From Dickeya aquatica (GTDB taxonomy: Bacteria; Pseudomonadota; Gammaproteobacteria; Enterobacterales; Enterobacteriaceae), in NCBI RefSeq assembly GCF_900095885.1, contig NZ_LT615367.1, positions 1,302,001-1,366,000 on the forward strand: a stretch of DNA of 64,000 nt. The letters run 5' to 3'. The translations under genes were made by a program, and so were the position numbers. The notes under the pieces were generated by a model, which ran no database searches, was not told the DNA's origin, and saw only the letters and a program-made list of their open reading frames with translations. Below are positions 9,139 to 18,836 of this stretch, piece after piece. The first letter of the stretch is position 1; every line of letters starts with the position of its first letter.

Positions 9139-9684
9139 TCAGTCGGCCTCATCGTCTTGTGCTTGTGCAACCAATACCAGCAAGGCGGCATCGCCACCAA
9201 ACTCTTTGGGTGCCTGATGAAACGCCAATACATCAGGATGTTGTGCCAGCCACAACGGAGTTTGCTGTTTAAGTATGTGCTTGCCATGACCATGCATCAC
9301 GCAGGCACAGTAAACATGCTCCCGCTGACAGGCAGCCAGCAGCGCGCCCAGTTCCTGTTTTGCTTCCAGTTGTGTTAACCCATGCAAATCGAGAAAAAGC
9401 TCGGGTGAGTAATCGCCCCGGCGCAGTTTCTTGAGTTCATAATGGTTGGCACCGGGGCGCATATAGCGCATCGGGCCATCGCTCTCCAGTTGCGGCTGAA
9501 ATTCGTCAGAAAAATAGAAACTGGCATCCACCTGCTCCTGAAGCATGCGCCGGGGCGGTAGTGTCCCGGCTTTATGGCGCACCGGGCGATGGACGTAAGT
9601 ATCCTGACGTAGTCGGCTGGCTCCCGATACCGAGGTGCGAAACAGCGCCTGAGCCTCCTCATCCAGCATAAATTTCTTTTTCAT
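9139..9684 (-). CDS. smrB: SMR-domain endonuclease SmrB, ribosome rescue factor
   Basis: In E. coli SmrB is recruited to collided ribosomes and cleaves the mRNA between them, allowing tmRNA rescue. This copy is 181 aa. The N-terminal ribosome-binding extension is present ([16 protein letters not shown]). The SMR domain shows [15 protein letters not shown] and the loop [17 protein letters not shown]. It is transcribed divergently from prmB, as in E. coli. Confidence 0.95.
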   Translation of the reverse strand: MKKKFMLDEEAQALFRTSVSGASRLRQDTYVHRPVRHKAGTLPPRRMLQEQVDASFYFSDEFQPQLESDGPMRYMRPGANHYELKKLRRGDYSPELFLDLHGLTQLEAKQELGALLAACQREHVYCACVMHGHGKHILKQQTPLWLAQHPDVLAFHQAPKEFGGDAALLVLVAQAQDDEAD

Positions 9685-9872
9685 GCGTGCATCACTCTGT
9701 CATGTCGTGGTGTCTTGTCGCAATAGTCTACCTTTTTCCCTGCCGGTTACTAAAAAAAACCTCGTTTATGCCCTGTCGGCGTGCGCCCGGCGGTGGTGAT
9801 ATCTGCTGATTTGTCGCCGTCTTCATGGCAAACTACGGCTCTCACACAGAGAGCTGTCTGCGGAGGACAAAC

Positions 9873-10805
9873 TTGGACAAAATTTTCGTCGATGAGGCAG
9901 TCAACGATCTGCACACCATGCAGGATATGCTGCGCTGGGCTGTAAGCCGTTTTAACGCGGCCGGTATTTACTACGGACATGGCACCGACAACCCCTGGGA
10001 TGAAGCGTTGCAACTGGTGTTACCCAGTTTGTTTTTACCTATTGATATTCCAGAGGATATGTACGGTGCCCGGCTCACTGCCAGCGAGCGGCATCGTATT
10101 GTCGAGCGGGTGATTCGCCGTGTGAATGAGCGTATTCCGGTCGCCTATCTGACGAATAAAGCCTGGTTCTGCGGACTGGAATTCTACGTGGATGAGCGGG
10201 TGCTGGTGCCGCGCTCACCGATTGGTGAGCTGATTCATCAGCGCTTTGAGTCGCTGATAGCGATTGAGCCTCGCCATATTCTCGATTTGTGCACCGGTAG
10301 CGGTTGTATTGCGATTGCCTGTGCTCAGGCTTTTCCCGAAGCGGAAGTGGATGCTGTTGATATCTCAGCGGATGCGCTGGCGGTAACCGAGCAGAACATC
10401 CAGCAGCATGGCATGGAATATAACGTGACACCGATCCGTTCTGATCTGTTCAGCTCACTGCCTGCATTGCATTATGACCTGATTGTTACCAATCCGCCGT
10501 ATGTGGATGAAGAAGACATGGCCGATTTGCCGCAAGAGTACCGCTTTGAGCCGGAGCTTGGGCTGGCGGCAGGCAGCGATGGGCTGAAACTGGTGCGCCG
10601 TATTCTGGCTTATGCACCGGATTACCTGAGTGATGACGGCGTGCTGATTTGCGAAGTGGGCAACAGCATGGTGCACCTGATGGATCAGTACCCGGATATT
10701 CCGTTTACCTGGCTTGAATTTGATAACGGTGGCGACGGGGTATTTATGCTGACTCGCAGCCAACTGCTGGAGTGTGCCGAGCACTTCCGCTTGTACCGTA
10801 ATTAA
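9873..10805 (+). CDS. prmB: Ribosomal protein uL3 N5-glutamine methyltransferase PrmB
   Basis: PrmB methylates a glutamine of ribosomal protein L3 using S-adenosylmethionine. The protein is 310 aa from the TTG at 9873, which is preceded by a strong GGAGG (9862-9866) and gives the usual N-terminus (M)[10 protein letters not shown]. An upstream ATG at 9825 would add 16 unrelated residues. The SAM-binding motif DLCTGSGC lies near residues 138-145 and the catalytic NPPY at 207-210. Confidence 0.95.
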   Translation: MDKIFVDEAVNDLHTMQDMLRWAVSRFNAAGIYYGHGTDNPWDEALQLVLPSLFLPIDIPEDMYGARLTASERHRIVERVIRRVNERIPVAYLTNKAWFCGLEFYVDERVLVPRSPIGELIHQRFESLIAIEPRHILDLCTGSGCIAIACAQAFPEAEVDAVDISADALAVTEQNIQQHGMEYNVTPIRSDLFSSLPALHYDLIVTNPPYVDEEDMADLPQEYRFEPELGLAAGSDGLKLVRRILAYAPDYLSDDGVLICEVGNSMVHLMDQYPDIPFTWLEFDNGGDGVFMLTRSQLLECAEHFRLYRN

Positions 10806-10812
10806 CCGATAT

Positions 10813-10845
10813 CACCGTTATACGGCATCGTTGCCGTTAACGGTG
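10813..10845. other. Large hairpin in the prmB-aroC gap
   Basis: CACCGTTATACGGCA (10813-10827) pairs with TGCCGTTAACGGTG (10832-10845) over 14 bp with one bulged base. No T tract follows, so it looks like a processing or stability structure. Confidence 0.5.
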
Positions 10846-10923
10846 TCACCGCCGATGACCGTGTTAACGGGTGCACAAGCCTGTGTGGCCCGGCACTAAG
10901 TTTTTGAATGCTAAGGAGCCGTG

Positions 10924-12009
10924 ATGGCAGGAAACAGTATTGGTCAGTTTTTCCGTGTCACCACTTTTGGTGAATCCCACGGTGTTGCGCTGGGATGTGT
11001 GGTAGATGGTGTACCGCCGGGCATAGCCCTGACTGAAGCCGATTTGCAGCACGATTTAGACCGTCGCCGTCCAGGCACCTCGCGCTACACGACGCAGCGC
11101 CGTGAACCGGATCAGGTGCGGATCCTGTCTGGCGTGTTTGAAGGGGTGACAACCGGTACCAGTATCGGCCTGCTGATTGAAAATACCGATCAGCGCTCTC
11201 AGGATTACAGCGCGATTAAAGACCTGTTTCGCCCGGGTCATGCCGACTATACCTATGAGCAAAAATATGGCTTGCGCGATTACCGTGGCGGCGGGCGTTC
11301 TTCCGCCCGTGAAACCGCGATGCGAGTGGCGGCCGGTGCCATTGCCAAAAAGTACCTGCAACAGCGGCATGGCGTGCAAATTCGCGGTTATCTGTCGCAG
11401 ATGGGGGATGTCGTTTGTACCCTGAAAGACTGGGCTCAGGTTGAGCAGAACCCGTTTTTTTGCCCTGACCCGGAGAAAATCGACGCGCTGGATGAACTGA
11501 TGCGGGCGTTGAAAAAAGAGGGGGATTCTGTCGGTGCCAGGGTTACTGTTGTGGCTGATGCCGTGCCACCGGGGCTGGGTGAGCCGGTATTTGACCGTCT
11601 CGATGCCGATATTGCCCATGCGCTGATGAGTATCAACGCGGTGAAAGGGGTTGAAATTGGCGATGGGTTCGCGGTGGTCAATAAGCGCGGCAGTGAAAAC
11701 CGCGATGAAATTACCCCGCAAGGCTTTTTGAGCAACCATGCGGGCGGCATTTTAGGCGGCATCAGCAGCGGTCAGTCGATTGTGGCGCATCTGGCGCTCA
11801 AACCGACCTCCAGCATTACCGTGCCGGGGCGCACCATTACTCGAGATGGCGACGCGACAGAGATGATAACGCGTGGTCGTCACGACCCCTGTGTCGGGAT
11901 TCGTGCGGTGCCGATAGCGGAAGCGATGATGGCCATCGTGTTGATGGATCATTTGCTGCGCCAGCGGGCACAGTGCGGGGATGTAAACTCATCGGTGCCG
12001 CGTTGGTAA
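10924..12009 (+). CDS. aroC: Chorismate synthase
   Basis: This is the last step of the shikimate pathway, converting 5-enolpyruvylshikimate-3-phosphate to chorismate with reduced FMN. It is 361 aa. Signature segments are [28 protein letters not shown], the flavin-binding [17 protein letters not shown] and the C-terminal [18 protein letters not shown]. The ATG at 10924 follows AAGGAG at 10912-10917; the GTG directly before it is not needed. The gene follows prmB as in E. coli. Confidence 0.98.
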   Translation: MAGNSIGQFFRVTTFGESHGVALGCVVDGVPPGIALTEADLQHDLDRRRPGTSRYTTQRREPDQVRILSGVFEGVTTGTSIGLLIENTDQRSQDYSAIKDLFRPGHADYTYEQKYGLRDYRGGGRSSARETAMRVAAGAIAKKYLQQRHGVQIRGYLSQMGDVVCTLKDWAQVEQNPFFCPDPEKIDALDELMRALKKEGDSVGARVTVVADAVPPGLGEPVFDRLDADIAHALMSINAVKGVEIGDGFAVVNKRGSENRDEITPQGFLSNHAGGILGGISSGQSIVAHLALKPTSSITVPGRTITRDGDATEMITRGRHDPCVGIRAVPIAEAMMAIVLMDHLLRQRAQCGDVNSSVPRW

Positions 12010-12106
12010 TCCTTTGTGTGACAGAGCGCAACGGGGCTGACAGGCGCGTTGCGCATCTGAATTATCACCGGTGAACTCACAGACAGAGTAGGCATAGTCA
12101 ATATCA

Positions 12107-12937
12107 ATGAAAATACACTGGATTGGGATGGCCGCCTGGCTATTGAGCAGCGTGGCGCTGGCGAAAACACCGTGGCAGGAGATAACGCACCCGGTGGCCG
12201 GTTCGCCACAGTCGATAGGGGCATTTGCCAATGGCTGCATTATTGGCGCACAGCCGCTGGCGTTGCAGTCACCGGATTATCAGGTGATGCGCGTCGATCA
12301 ACGGCGCTATTTTGGTCACCCGGATTTGCTTTTATTCATCAAACGCTTAAGTGAAAATGTGCGCCGTAGTACCGGTGGAACGGTATTGATTGGGGATATG
12401 GGCATGCCTGCGGGCGGGCGTTTTAGCAGCGGCCATGCCAGCCATCAATCGGGACTGGATGTGGATATCTGGCTGCAATTGCCGCGTCAGCGCTGGAGTC
12501 AGCAGCAACTGCTGGAGCCGCAACCGCTCGATTTGGTACTGGCGGATGGTAAAAATGTTAACCCGCGCCTGTGGTCGCCCGATGTGATGAAACTGGTGAA
12601 GACGGCGGCGCAGGATAATGACGTAACGCGCATTTTTGTTAACCCTGCTATTAAGAAGCAACTGTGTCTGGATGCCGGCAGCGATCGTAACTGGTTACAC
12701 AAGGTGCGCCCCTGGTTTGCGCACCGCGCGCACATGCATGTTCGGCTGCGTTGCCCGGCAGATAGTCTTGAGTGTCAGGAGCAAGACGCACCACCGGCCG
12801 GAGATGGCTGCGGCGCAGAATTAAACAGTTGGTTCCAGCCGCATAAACCGGGTGCGCAGGCACCGGCTAAAACCACGCCGCCACCACTGCCTCCATCATG
12901 TCAGGCGTTACTTAACAGACACTTCAGCGCGGAATAA
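12107..12937 (+). CDS. mepA: Penicillin-insensitive murein endopeptidase MepA
   Basis: This periplasmic zinc LAS-family peptidase cuts D-alanyl-meso-diaminopimelyl cross-links in peptidoglycan. It is 276 aa, with a signal peptide ending near residue 19 (SSVALA). Metal-ligand motifs are [16 protein letters not shown] (His110 to Asp120) and HRAHMHVRL near the C-terminus. Cysteines near 44, 187 and in the tail are available for the disulfides known in this family. The C-terminal end is proline-rich. It sits in the aroC-mepA-yfcA-epmC-yfcL run. Confidence 0.95.
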   Translation: MKIHWIGMAAWLLSSVALAKTPWQEITHPVAGSPQSIGAFANGCIIGAQPLALQSPDYQVMRVDQRRYFGHPDLLLFIKRLSENVRRSTGGTVLIGDMGMPAGGRFSSGHASHQSGLDVDIWLQLPRQRWSQQQLLEPQPLDLVLADGKNVNPRLWSPDVMKLVKTAAQDNDVTRIFVNPAIKKQLCLDAGSDRNWLHKVRPWFAHRAHMHVRLRCPADSLECQEQDAPPAGDGCGAELNSWFQPHKPGAQAPAKTTPPPLPPSCQALLNRHFSAE

Positions 12938-12940
12938 TTC

Positions 12941-13741
12941 ATGGAATGGTTTGTTGTCGGGTCAGATGTTCTGGCCCTGTTGTTTCTCGCCAGCGTGATT
13001 GCCGGTTTTGTTGATTCGATTGCTGGCGGCGGCGGTTTGTTGTCGATTCCCGTATTGCTGGCCGCCGGGTTATCACCGGCACAGGTGCTGGCGACCAATA
13101 AACTACAGGCGGTGGGCGGTTCGTTTTCTGCCAGCCTCTATTTTATTCGTCGCCGTGCCGTAGATATGGACGTGTTGCGACTGGCGGTGCCGCTGACCTT
13201 TATCGGTGCCGTATTCGGTGCCTGGCTGATTCAGCAAATCCATGCCGATTTTTTGCGTAAACTGCTGCCCGTGCTGGTGATTGGGATCGGACTCTATTTT
13301 TTGCTGATGCCAAAAATTGGTGAAGGCGATCGCCACGCGCGGGTCGGGATGTTGACGTTCTCTGTGCTGGGCGGAGCGTGCGTTGGCTTTTATGACGGTT
13401 TCTTCGGGCCGGGTGCCGGTTCATTCTACGCGCTGGCGTATGTCACGCTGCTGGGTTTTAACCTGTCAAAAGCGACCGCTCACGCCAAAGTGCTCAACTT
13501 TACCTCGAACTTCGGCAGTCTGTTATTCTTCATGCTGGGCGGGCAGGTGGTTTGGGGCGTGGGGCTGGTGATGCTGATCGGGCAGATTATTGGTGCCCGG
13601 CTGGGAGCCAGGATGGTGCTGACACGCGGCCAAAAACTGATTCGCCCGATGCTGGTTATCATGTCCGCCCTGATGAGTATTAAATTGATCCACGATAATC
13701 ACGGCAGCGAGATTGCCCGCTGGCTGGGACAGCTATTCTGA
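12941..13741 (+). CDS. yfcA: TSUP-family membrane transporter YfcA
   Basis: This 266-aa integral membrane protein of the TauE/SafE (TSUP) family has about eight hydrophobic helices. It carries the family motif DSIAGGGGLLSIPVLLAAGL near the N-terminus and its internal repeat GFYDGFFGPGAGSFYAL mid-protein. The substrate is unknown; TSUP members move organosulfur or small organic anions. It starts 3 bp after mepA and its stop shares one base with the epmC start, so it is probably cotranscribed and coupled. Confidence 0.93.
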   Translation: MEWFVVGSDVLALLFLASVIAGFVDSIAGGGGLLSIPVLLAAGLSPAQVLATNKLQAVGGSFSASLYFIRRRAVDMDVLRLAVPLTFIGAVFGAWLIQQIHADFLRKLLPVLVIGIGLYFLLMPKIGEGDRHARVGMLTFSVLGGACVGFYDGFFGPGAGSFYALAYVTLLGFNLSKATAHAKVLNFTSNFGSLLFFMLGGQVVWGVGLVMLIGQIIGARLGARMVLTRGQKLIRPMLVIMSALMSIKLIHDNHGSEIARWLGQLF

Positions 13742-14319
13742 TGACAACCTTGACGAAAGATTCCGTGGTGCAAACCACAACACCGCACCATTACGAACAA
13801 CTGATCACGCTGTTTAACCACTGTTTTAGCGGCGCTTATAACACCCGGCTGGTAAAAGGCGATGATGAGCCGATTTATCTGCCGGCGGATGCCGGGACGC
13901 CCTATCACCGCATTGTGTTTGCCCACGGGTTTTACGCCAGCGCAATGCACGAAATTTCACACTGGTGTATTGCGGGTGACGCGCGGCGTCAACAGGTGGA
14001 TTTCGGCTACTGGTACTGCCCCGATGGCCGTGATGCACAAACGCAGTCTCAGTTTGAAGTGGTGGAGATAAAACCGCAGGCGCTGGAGTGGATGTTCTGT
14101 GTTGCGGCGGGGTTTCCTTTTAATGTCAGTTGCGACAACCTTGAGGGGGATGTCGAGCCCGACCGCATCGATTTTCAGCGCCGGGTTCATGCGCAGGTGA
14201 TTATCTATCTGCAACAGGGCGTGCCTGAGCGCCCGGCGCGTTTCATCAAGGCGTTGCAGGATTTCTATCACACCGCGCCGCAGACGGCAGCAGATTTTCC
14301 TTACCCCGAAGACCTGTGA
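13741..14319 (+). CDS. epmC: Elongation factor P hydroxylase EpmC
   Basis: EpmC hydroxylates the beta-lysyl-lysine modification on translation factor EF-P. It is 192 aa, with a metal-binding HEISH motif at residues 70-74 and the conserved block VDFGYWYCPDGRDAQTQSQF. The N-terminus is a few residues longer than in E. coli (MTTLTKDSVVQTTTPHHYEQ). The start overlaps the yfcA stop by one base. The modifying enzymes EpmA and EpmB are not in this window. Confidence 0.94.
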   Translation: MTTLTKDSVVQTTTPHHYEQLITLFNHCFSGAYNTRLVKGDDEPIYLPADAGTPYHRIVFAHGFYASAMHEISHWCIAGDARRQQVDFGYWYCPDGRDAQTQSQFEVVEIKPQALEWMFCVAAGFPFNVSCDNLEGDVEPDRIDFQRRVHAQVIIYLQQGVPERPARFIKALQDFYHTAPQTAADFPYPEDL

Positions 14320-14372
14320 TGACGGGCAGTAAGACGATAACAAAAACCGGCAATTTAACTTAAGGATCACCA

Positions 14373-14648
14373 ATGATCGCAGATTTTGAGGCGCGTATCC
14401 TGACGCTGATTGACAACATGGTCGAGCACGCCAGCGATGATGAGCTGTTTGCCAGCGGCTACCTGCGCGGCCACCTGACGCTTGCCGTCGCACAAGTCGA
14501 AGCGCACGGCGAGCAGACGGCGCAGGCACTCTATGACCGGGTGCAGGAGAGCGTGCGTCAGGCCATCGACAACGGCGAACTGTCACCGCCGGATCAAGTG
14601 CTGGTCACGCAGGTGTGGGATTCGCTATACCAGCAGGCACAGCCGTAA
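14373..14648 (+). CDS. yfcL: YfcL family protein
   Basis: This small cytoplasmic protein of 91 aa has no known function. The sequence [24 protein letters not shown] is highly conserved with E. coli YfcL, and the gene follows epmC there too. The start has AAGGATC upstream. It is the last gene of the mepA-yfcL run, closed by a strong terminator. Confidence 0.9.
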   Translation: MIADFEARILTLIDNMVEHASDDELFASGYLRGHLTLAVAQVEAHGEQTAQALYDRVQESVRQAIDNGELSPPDQVLVTQVWDSLYQQAQP

Positions 14649-14651
14649 GAT

Positions 14652-14677
14652 AACACCCCGCTCAGGGGTGTTTTTTT
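14652..14677 (+). terminator. Terminator after yfcL
   Basis: AACACCCC pairs with GGGGTGTT around a short loop and is followed by seven T. It marks the left border of the accessory cassette. Confidence 0.9.
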
Positions 14678-14752
14678 GCCGGTCATTCTGATAAGCGCCG
14701 TTTTCGGGCGGTGTCTGGCATCACCCGTCGCGCTCAGACCGAGCGTTGGGCA

Positions 14753-15658
14753 TTATGGCGCGGGTAACGAGGCCTGTTTACGCAACCGGAACAACAATGC
14801 CTGGCGGGCATGGGCGACGCGAGGCTGGCGTAACGCACTGGGTTGCCAGAGCAGGTAATAACTGCGACTGGCGCGCGCAACAGGTGCCGGGATCTCACGC
14901 AATTCCCCCCGTTCAATGTAAGGCGTGCAGAGATAGGCCGGCAGCGCACTCCAGCCAAACCCTTCGCGTAACAGGCTGCATAGCGCGCGTAAATCCTGAC
15001 CGACCATCGCCGGGAGTAGCGTGGGGGCCTGAACGCGGTTGGTGCTAAACCAGTTATCAATCAGCGGCATTGTCAGGCTGTAGGCCAGAACCGGTTCGGT
15101 TTGCATCGCAGTCAGCATATCGGGGGTGTTGATGAGCCGGGTGACGACCGAAGGGGCGGCAACAGCCATGATTTCGTCGGTGAGCATCAACTCGCTTTTC
15201 AGGCGTTTATCTTGCGAAGGCGCAGCCGAAATCCCCAGATCGCAATATCCTTCAATCAGGCCCTGGGCGATGGCGTCGTAATCACCGGTTTGCATCCTGA
15301 CACGTACGCCCACCTCCAGCAGCGGCAGTAACTGTTTGGCCACCACTTCGGCAAGAAAATCGGCATGCCCGATGATTTGCAGCGCACCAGCCAGCTCCAG
15401 TGAACGGGCTTTTGCCGACGCCAGGGCATTTTCCGCTTCATCCAGCCTGTCGCCGATATCCGCCGCCAGTTCATCGGCCACCGAGGTCGGCGTGACACCG
15501 CGCGTTTGGCGCTCAAACAACGGACGGCCAATTGACATCTCCAGACCGGCTATGTGCTGCGATACCGCCGGTTGGGTCAGGTTTAGCGTTCGCGCAGCGC
15601 CGCTGATAGAGCGCTGGCGGTATACCTCAATAAAGGTTCTCAGTCTGGCAATAGACAT
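14753..15658 (-). CDS. LysR-family transcriptional regulator of the detoxification cassette
   Basis: This 301-aa regulator has an N-terminal winged helix-turn-helix (residues 1-60, RSISGAARTLNLTQPAVSQHIAGLE) and a LysR effector-binding domain. It is divergent from the aldehyde dehydrogenase operon across a 316-bp gap, the classic arrangement for a LysR activator of its neighbour. The effector is unknown; an aromatic aldehyde or other electrophile would fit the target genes. It is absent from this position in E. coli. Assignment to the class is firm, the target is inferred. Confidence 0.9.
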   Translation of the reverse strand: MSIARLRTFIEVYRQRSISGAARTLNLTQPAVSQHIAGLEMSIGRPLFERQTRGVTPTSVADELAADIGDRLDEAENALASAKARSLELAGALQIIGHADFLAEVVAKQLLPLLEVGVRVRMQTGDYDAIAQGLIEGYCDLGISAAPSQDKRLKSELMLTDEIMAVAAPSVVTRLINTPDMLTAMQTEPVLAYSLTMPLIDNWFSTNRVQAPTLLPAMVGQDLRALCSLLREGFGWSALPAYLCTPYIERGELREIPAPVARASRSYYLLWQPSALRQPRVAHARQALLFRLRKQASLPAP

Positions 15659-15974
15659 AGCTTACCCATAATTATTTTTATATCTATACCTAAGTATGCT
15701 AGTTGGTCACAACCAATTAACACGAGTAAAGTGCACTCCATCAAAGCATAACTGCTTGCGACGAGAAAAGTCGATTGCAGGATATAAAGAAAATTTATAT
15801 CGAATAATACTGATCTCACAGGGCATTGCACACCATAGGATGATGCCATCATCAGGGCGAAAACGACATTGTTCGCCTGTGCTGAGATGATTGTGGGCAA
15901 TGAATGTAGCGATGCGCTTTCCACTTTCGCGTTAGCGATGAAAGACGTCATACGATATTTGAGGAGTCATCACC
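15659..15974. promoter_or_regulatory. Divergent control region, LysR gene / aldehyde dehydrogenase operon
   Basis: This AT-rich 316-bp gap between the divergent genes contains the inverted repeat TTGGT-CACA-ACCAA at 15703-15716, 45 bp before the regulator start and a candidate LysR operator. No gene is seen in it. GAGGAG at 15961-15966 is the ribosome site of the aldehyde dehydrogenase. Confidence 0.5.
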
Positions 15975-17393
15975 ATGCCATTAGCGCAAACGCACAATGA
16001 TTTAAAAGCGATATTGCAGACCATGAAAAATGCCCACGTTGCACATGGCCCGGCTGATGCGGCACTGCGCCGTGACAGGCTGCTGCGTAGTGCCCGGCTG
16101 ATTCGTGAAAATTATGTCTCACTGAGCCAGGCGATGGATGCGGATTTTGGTCATCGTAGCGTGTACCAGTCGCTGGTGGCCGATATGGCGACTACCGTGC
16201 GGGCGCTTGAGCATTCAGCCGAGCACGTTGCGCAGTGGATGCAGCCAGAACAGGTTGAGAGCCCGGTGCCGGGAATGCAGGCCTGGATTCAGCAACAGCC
16301 GCTTGGCGTGGTTGGGGTGATAAGCCCTTGGAATTTCCCGATTAATCTGGCCTTTGCGCCGCTGGCGGGGGTGTTTGCCGCCGGTAATACGGCAATGCTG
16401 AAACCTTCTGAGTTAACGCCCGCTACCTCAGAACTGCTGGCCGAGCTGATTGCCCGTTATTTTGACCCGCTCGAACTGGAAGTGGTGTTGGGCGATGCCG
16501 CTATCGGTGCCGCGTTCAGTAGCCTGCCGTTTGATCATCTGGTGTTTACCGGTAGCTCCGGCGTTGGTCGCCATGTGATGCGCGCTGCCGCTGAGAACCT
16601 GGTACCGGTCACACTGGAACTGGGCGGTAAATCGCCGGTGGTTATCGATAACGATGCCGATATTGGCCTGGCGGCACAACGGACGTTAACGGTGAAAACC
16701 TTCAATGCCGGGCAGATTTGCCTGTCGCCAGACTACGTGATGCTGGCGCAGGAAAAAATCGATGACTTTATTCATGCCAGCAAAACCTTTATGGCCGGGG
16801 CGTTCCCGACGTTGCAGCGTAACCCGGACTACACATCGATTATTACCGCGCGCCACTATGAACGCTTAATCGGCCTGCTCAATGATGCCGCCAGCCGTGG
16901 CGCGACGCTGGTGAGCCTGGCCCCTCAAGGCGAGCCGGATTTTGATGCGGGTTCACGCAAAATTGCGCCGCATCTGGTGCTGAATGTCAGCGATGATATG
17001 CAGATTATGCAGGAAGAGATTTTTGGCCCGTTACTGCCGGTGCGCACCACGGCCTCACTGGATGAAGCGATTGCCTATATCAATGCGCATCCGCGCCCGC
17101 TGGCCGCGTACTACTTTGGCCAACAAGCGGCGCAGCAAACGGCGTTTGCTGAACGCACCACATCCGGTGCGCTGGTCATCAATGATGTGATGACCCACGC
17201 CAGTATTGAAGCACTGCCCTTTGGTGGGGTTGGCGCATCCGGTATGGGCGCTTATCACGGCATTCACGGTTTCCGCCGTTTCAGCCATGCCAAACCAGTG
17301 GTGGTGCAAAATGAAGAGGGAACGTTAAACCTGCGTTTGCGTGCGCCCTATAATGACAAATTATCCCAGCTTGAAGCGTTTCTTAACGGCTAA
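15975..17393 (+). CDS. Coniferyl-aldehyde-type NAD(P) aldehyde dehydrogenase
   Basis: This 472-aa aldehyde dehydrogenase has catalytic Cys249 in FNAGQICLSPDYV, general base Glu215 in LELGGKSPVV and Asn120 in SPWNFPINLAF. The C-terminal portion (FGGVGASGMGAYHGIHGFRRFSHAKPV) is typical of the coniferyl aldehyde dehydrogenase branch, which oxidises coniferaldehyde to ferulate. Other aromatic or long-chain aldehydes are possible substrates. It is the first gene of a four-gene operon and starts with a strong GAGGAG. For a plant-associated host a role against lignin-derived aldehydes is attractive but inferred. Confidence 0.88.
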   Translation: MPLAQTHNDLKAILQTMKNAHVAHGPADAALRRDRLLRSARLIRENYVSLSQAMDADFGHRSVYQSLVADMATTVRALEHSAEHVAQWMQPEQVESPVPGMQAWIQQQPLGVVGVISPWNFPINLAFAPLAGVFAAGNTAMLKPSELTPATSELLAELIARYFDPLELEVVLGDAAIGAAFSSLPFDHLVFTGSSGVGRHVMRAAAENLVPVTLELGGKSPVVIDNDADIGLAAQRTLTVKTFNAGQICLSPDYVMLAQEKIDDFIHASKTFMAGAFPTLQRNPDYTSIITARHYERLIGLLNDAASRGATLVSLAPQGEPDFDAGSRKIAPHLVLNVSDDMQIMQEEIFGPLLPVRTTASLDEAIAYINAHPRPLAAYYFGQQAAQQTAFAERTTSGALVINDVMTHASIEALPFGGVGASGMGAYHGIHGFRRFSHAKPVVVQNEEGTLNLRLRAPYNDKLSQLEAFLNG

Positions 17394-17399
17394 TGTGAC

Positions 17400-17418
17400 G
17401 TCACCCGACAGGGGTGAC
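17400..17418 (+). other. Intercistronic hairpin in the cassette
   Basis: GTCACCC (17400-17406) pairs perfectly with GGGTGAC (17412-17418), just before the ribosome site of the next gene. It may set relative expression or mRNA stability within the operon. Confidence 0.45.
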
Positions 17419-17433
17419 TCGAGGAGAATGACA

Positions 17434-18111
17434 ATGAAAGTATTAATGGTATTAACATCTCACGACCAGTTGGGCAACACAGGCAAGAAAACCGGTTTTT
17501 GGCTGGAAGAGTTCGCGGCCCCGTATTATGTGTTTACTGATGCAGGCGCTGAGGTGGTGTTGGCATCACCGGCTGGCGGCCAGCCGCCGTTAGACCCGAA
17601 AAGCGATTTGCCCGACTTTCAAACCGAGCTGACCCATCGCTTCAAGGCTGACCTGGCTGCCCAACAGGCGCTGGCGACCACCGTGAAACTCGATAGCGTG
17701 CGTATGGAAGATTTTGACACGGTGTTTTATCCGGGTGGGCATGGCCCGCTGTGGGATCTGGCGGAATCACCGATTTCTATTGCACTGATTGAAGCCTTTG
17801 AGCGCGCCGGAAAACCGATTGGTTTCGTTTGCCACGCACCGGGTGTCTTGCGCCATGTGAAAGCGGCCAATGGCGAGCCGTTGATTAAAGGCCGTCGTGT
17901 GACCGGCTTCACCAACTCGGAAGAAGCTGCCGTGGAGTTAACCGATGTGGTGCCGTTCCTGATTGAAGACGAGTTCCAGAAACTCGGTGGCGTGTACTCG
18001 AAAGGCCCGGACTGGCACCCGTACCTGGTTGAAGATGGCAAACTGGTTACTGGCCAGAACCCGGCCAGTTCGGAAGTGGTTGCCAAGGCATTGTTAAAAC
18101 AACTGGCTTAA
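17434..18111 (+). CDS. DJ-1/PfpI-family protein, Hsp31-like (possible glyoxalase III)
   Basis: This 225-aa type 1 glutamine amidotransferase-like protein has Cys133-His134 in GFVCHAPG (the nucleophile elbow) and acidic Glu25/26 in GFWLEEF, as in the Hsp31 branch. YPGGHGPLWDL and SKGPDWHPYLVEDGKLVTGQNPASS are further family signatures. Such proteins convert methylglyoxal to lactate without cofactor or repair glycated molecules. The ATG at 17434 is 7 bp from GAGGAG (17421-17426); the ATG at 17428 is too close. It lies in the operon after the aldehyde dehydrogenase. The exact activity is inferred. Confidence 0.88.
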   Translation: MKVLMVLTSHDQLGNTGKKTGFWLEEFAAPYYVFTDAGAEVVLASPAGGQPPLDPKSDLPDFQTELTHRFKADLAAQQALATTVKLDSVRMEDFDTVFYPGGHGPLWDLAESPISIALIEAFERAGKPIGFVCHAPGVLRHVKAANGEPLIKGRRVTGFTNSEEAAVELTDVVPFLIEDEFQKLGGVYSKGPDWHPYLVEDGKLVTGQNPASSEVVAKALLKQLA

Positions 18112-18137
18112 TCGGCTGAGAAAAGGAAACAGGCACA

Positions 18138-18767
18138 ATGGGCATCAGACTACATCACCTGAATGACTCGCGTTCTATGCGCATTCTCTGGTTGCTGGAA
18201 GAAGCGCAGTTACCTTACGAGATAGTGCGTTATCAGCGTGATGCGAGCACGCATTTGGCTCCAGCCGCGCTCAAGGCGATTCACCCGCTGGGAAAATCGC
18301 CGGTGGTGGAGATTGATGGCAAGGTGATTGCTGAATCAGGCGCGATTGTTGAGTACATCATCAAAAAATATGCGCCGCATTTGGCACCCGATGAGCAGGA
18401 TGCGTGTTACATGGAATATCTGCAATGGATCCATTTTGCAGAAAGCTCGGCCATGTTGCCTGCCTTGCTGAAAATATTTAACCAGTTTGAGAAAAATACC
18501 GGTCAGACGCTGAATTTCCTCGATACCTATGCCGAGGTGGAGTTCGACAAGGTGTTTACCTACCTTAATGACTACCTGGCTACACGGGAATTTATGGTGG
18601 GCCAGCACCTGACAGGAGCCGATTTTATGCTCGGTTTCGTGGTCAGCCTGGTGACAGAGCGGTTTAACCCCGGGCTACAGTATCCGCATATTCTGCGTTA
18701 TGCACAGCGGATGGCCGCTATCCCAAGCTGGCAAAAGGCACAACAACTGGATGCCCTTCCCGCATAA
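18138..18767 (+). CDS. Glutathione S-transferase family protein
   Basis: This 209-aa cytosolic GST has a thioredoxin-like N-terminal domain with the cis-proline motif LGKSPVV (residues 51-57) and the gamma-glutamyl-binding ESGAI (66-70), followed by an all-helical C-terminal domain. Ser11 or Ser13 in NDSRSMRILWLLEE could activate glutathione. It would conjugate or reduce electrophiles. The gene is 26 bp after the DJ-1 gene with AAGGAA upstream, so cotranscription is likely. It is distinct from the second GST (yfcG) at 39.5 kb. Confidence 0.9.
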   Translation: MGIRLHHLNDSRSMRILWLLEEAQLPYEIVRYQRDASTHLAPAALKAIHPLGKSPVVEIDGKVIAESGAIVEYIIKKYAPHLAPDEQDACYMEYLQWIHFAESSAMLPALLKIFNQFEKNTGQTLNFLDTYAEVEFDKVFTYLNDYLATREFMVGQHLTGADFMLGFVVSLVTERFNPGLQYPHILRYAQRMAAIPSWQKAQQLDALPA

Positions 18768-18836
18768 CGGGAGCCCGGTTTGATTGATGTCAGATGATAT
18801 ACATGCGGTATCTAACCCTATTGAAGGAGTCACAGT

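Noticed and set aside
11056..11739. 227-aa ORF antisense to aroC
   Set aside because: Opposite the conserved chorismate synthase gene, with shadow-like composition.
15640..15951. 103-aa minus-strand ORF in the divergent control region
   Set aside because: It overlaps the LysR start and the promoter region; AT-rich chance frame.
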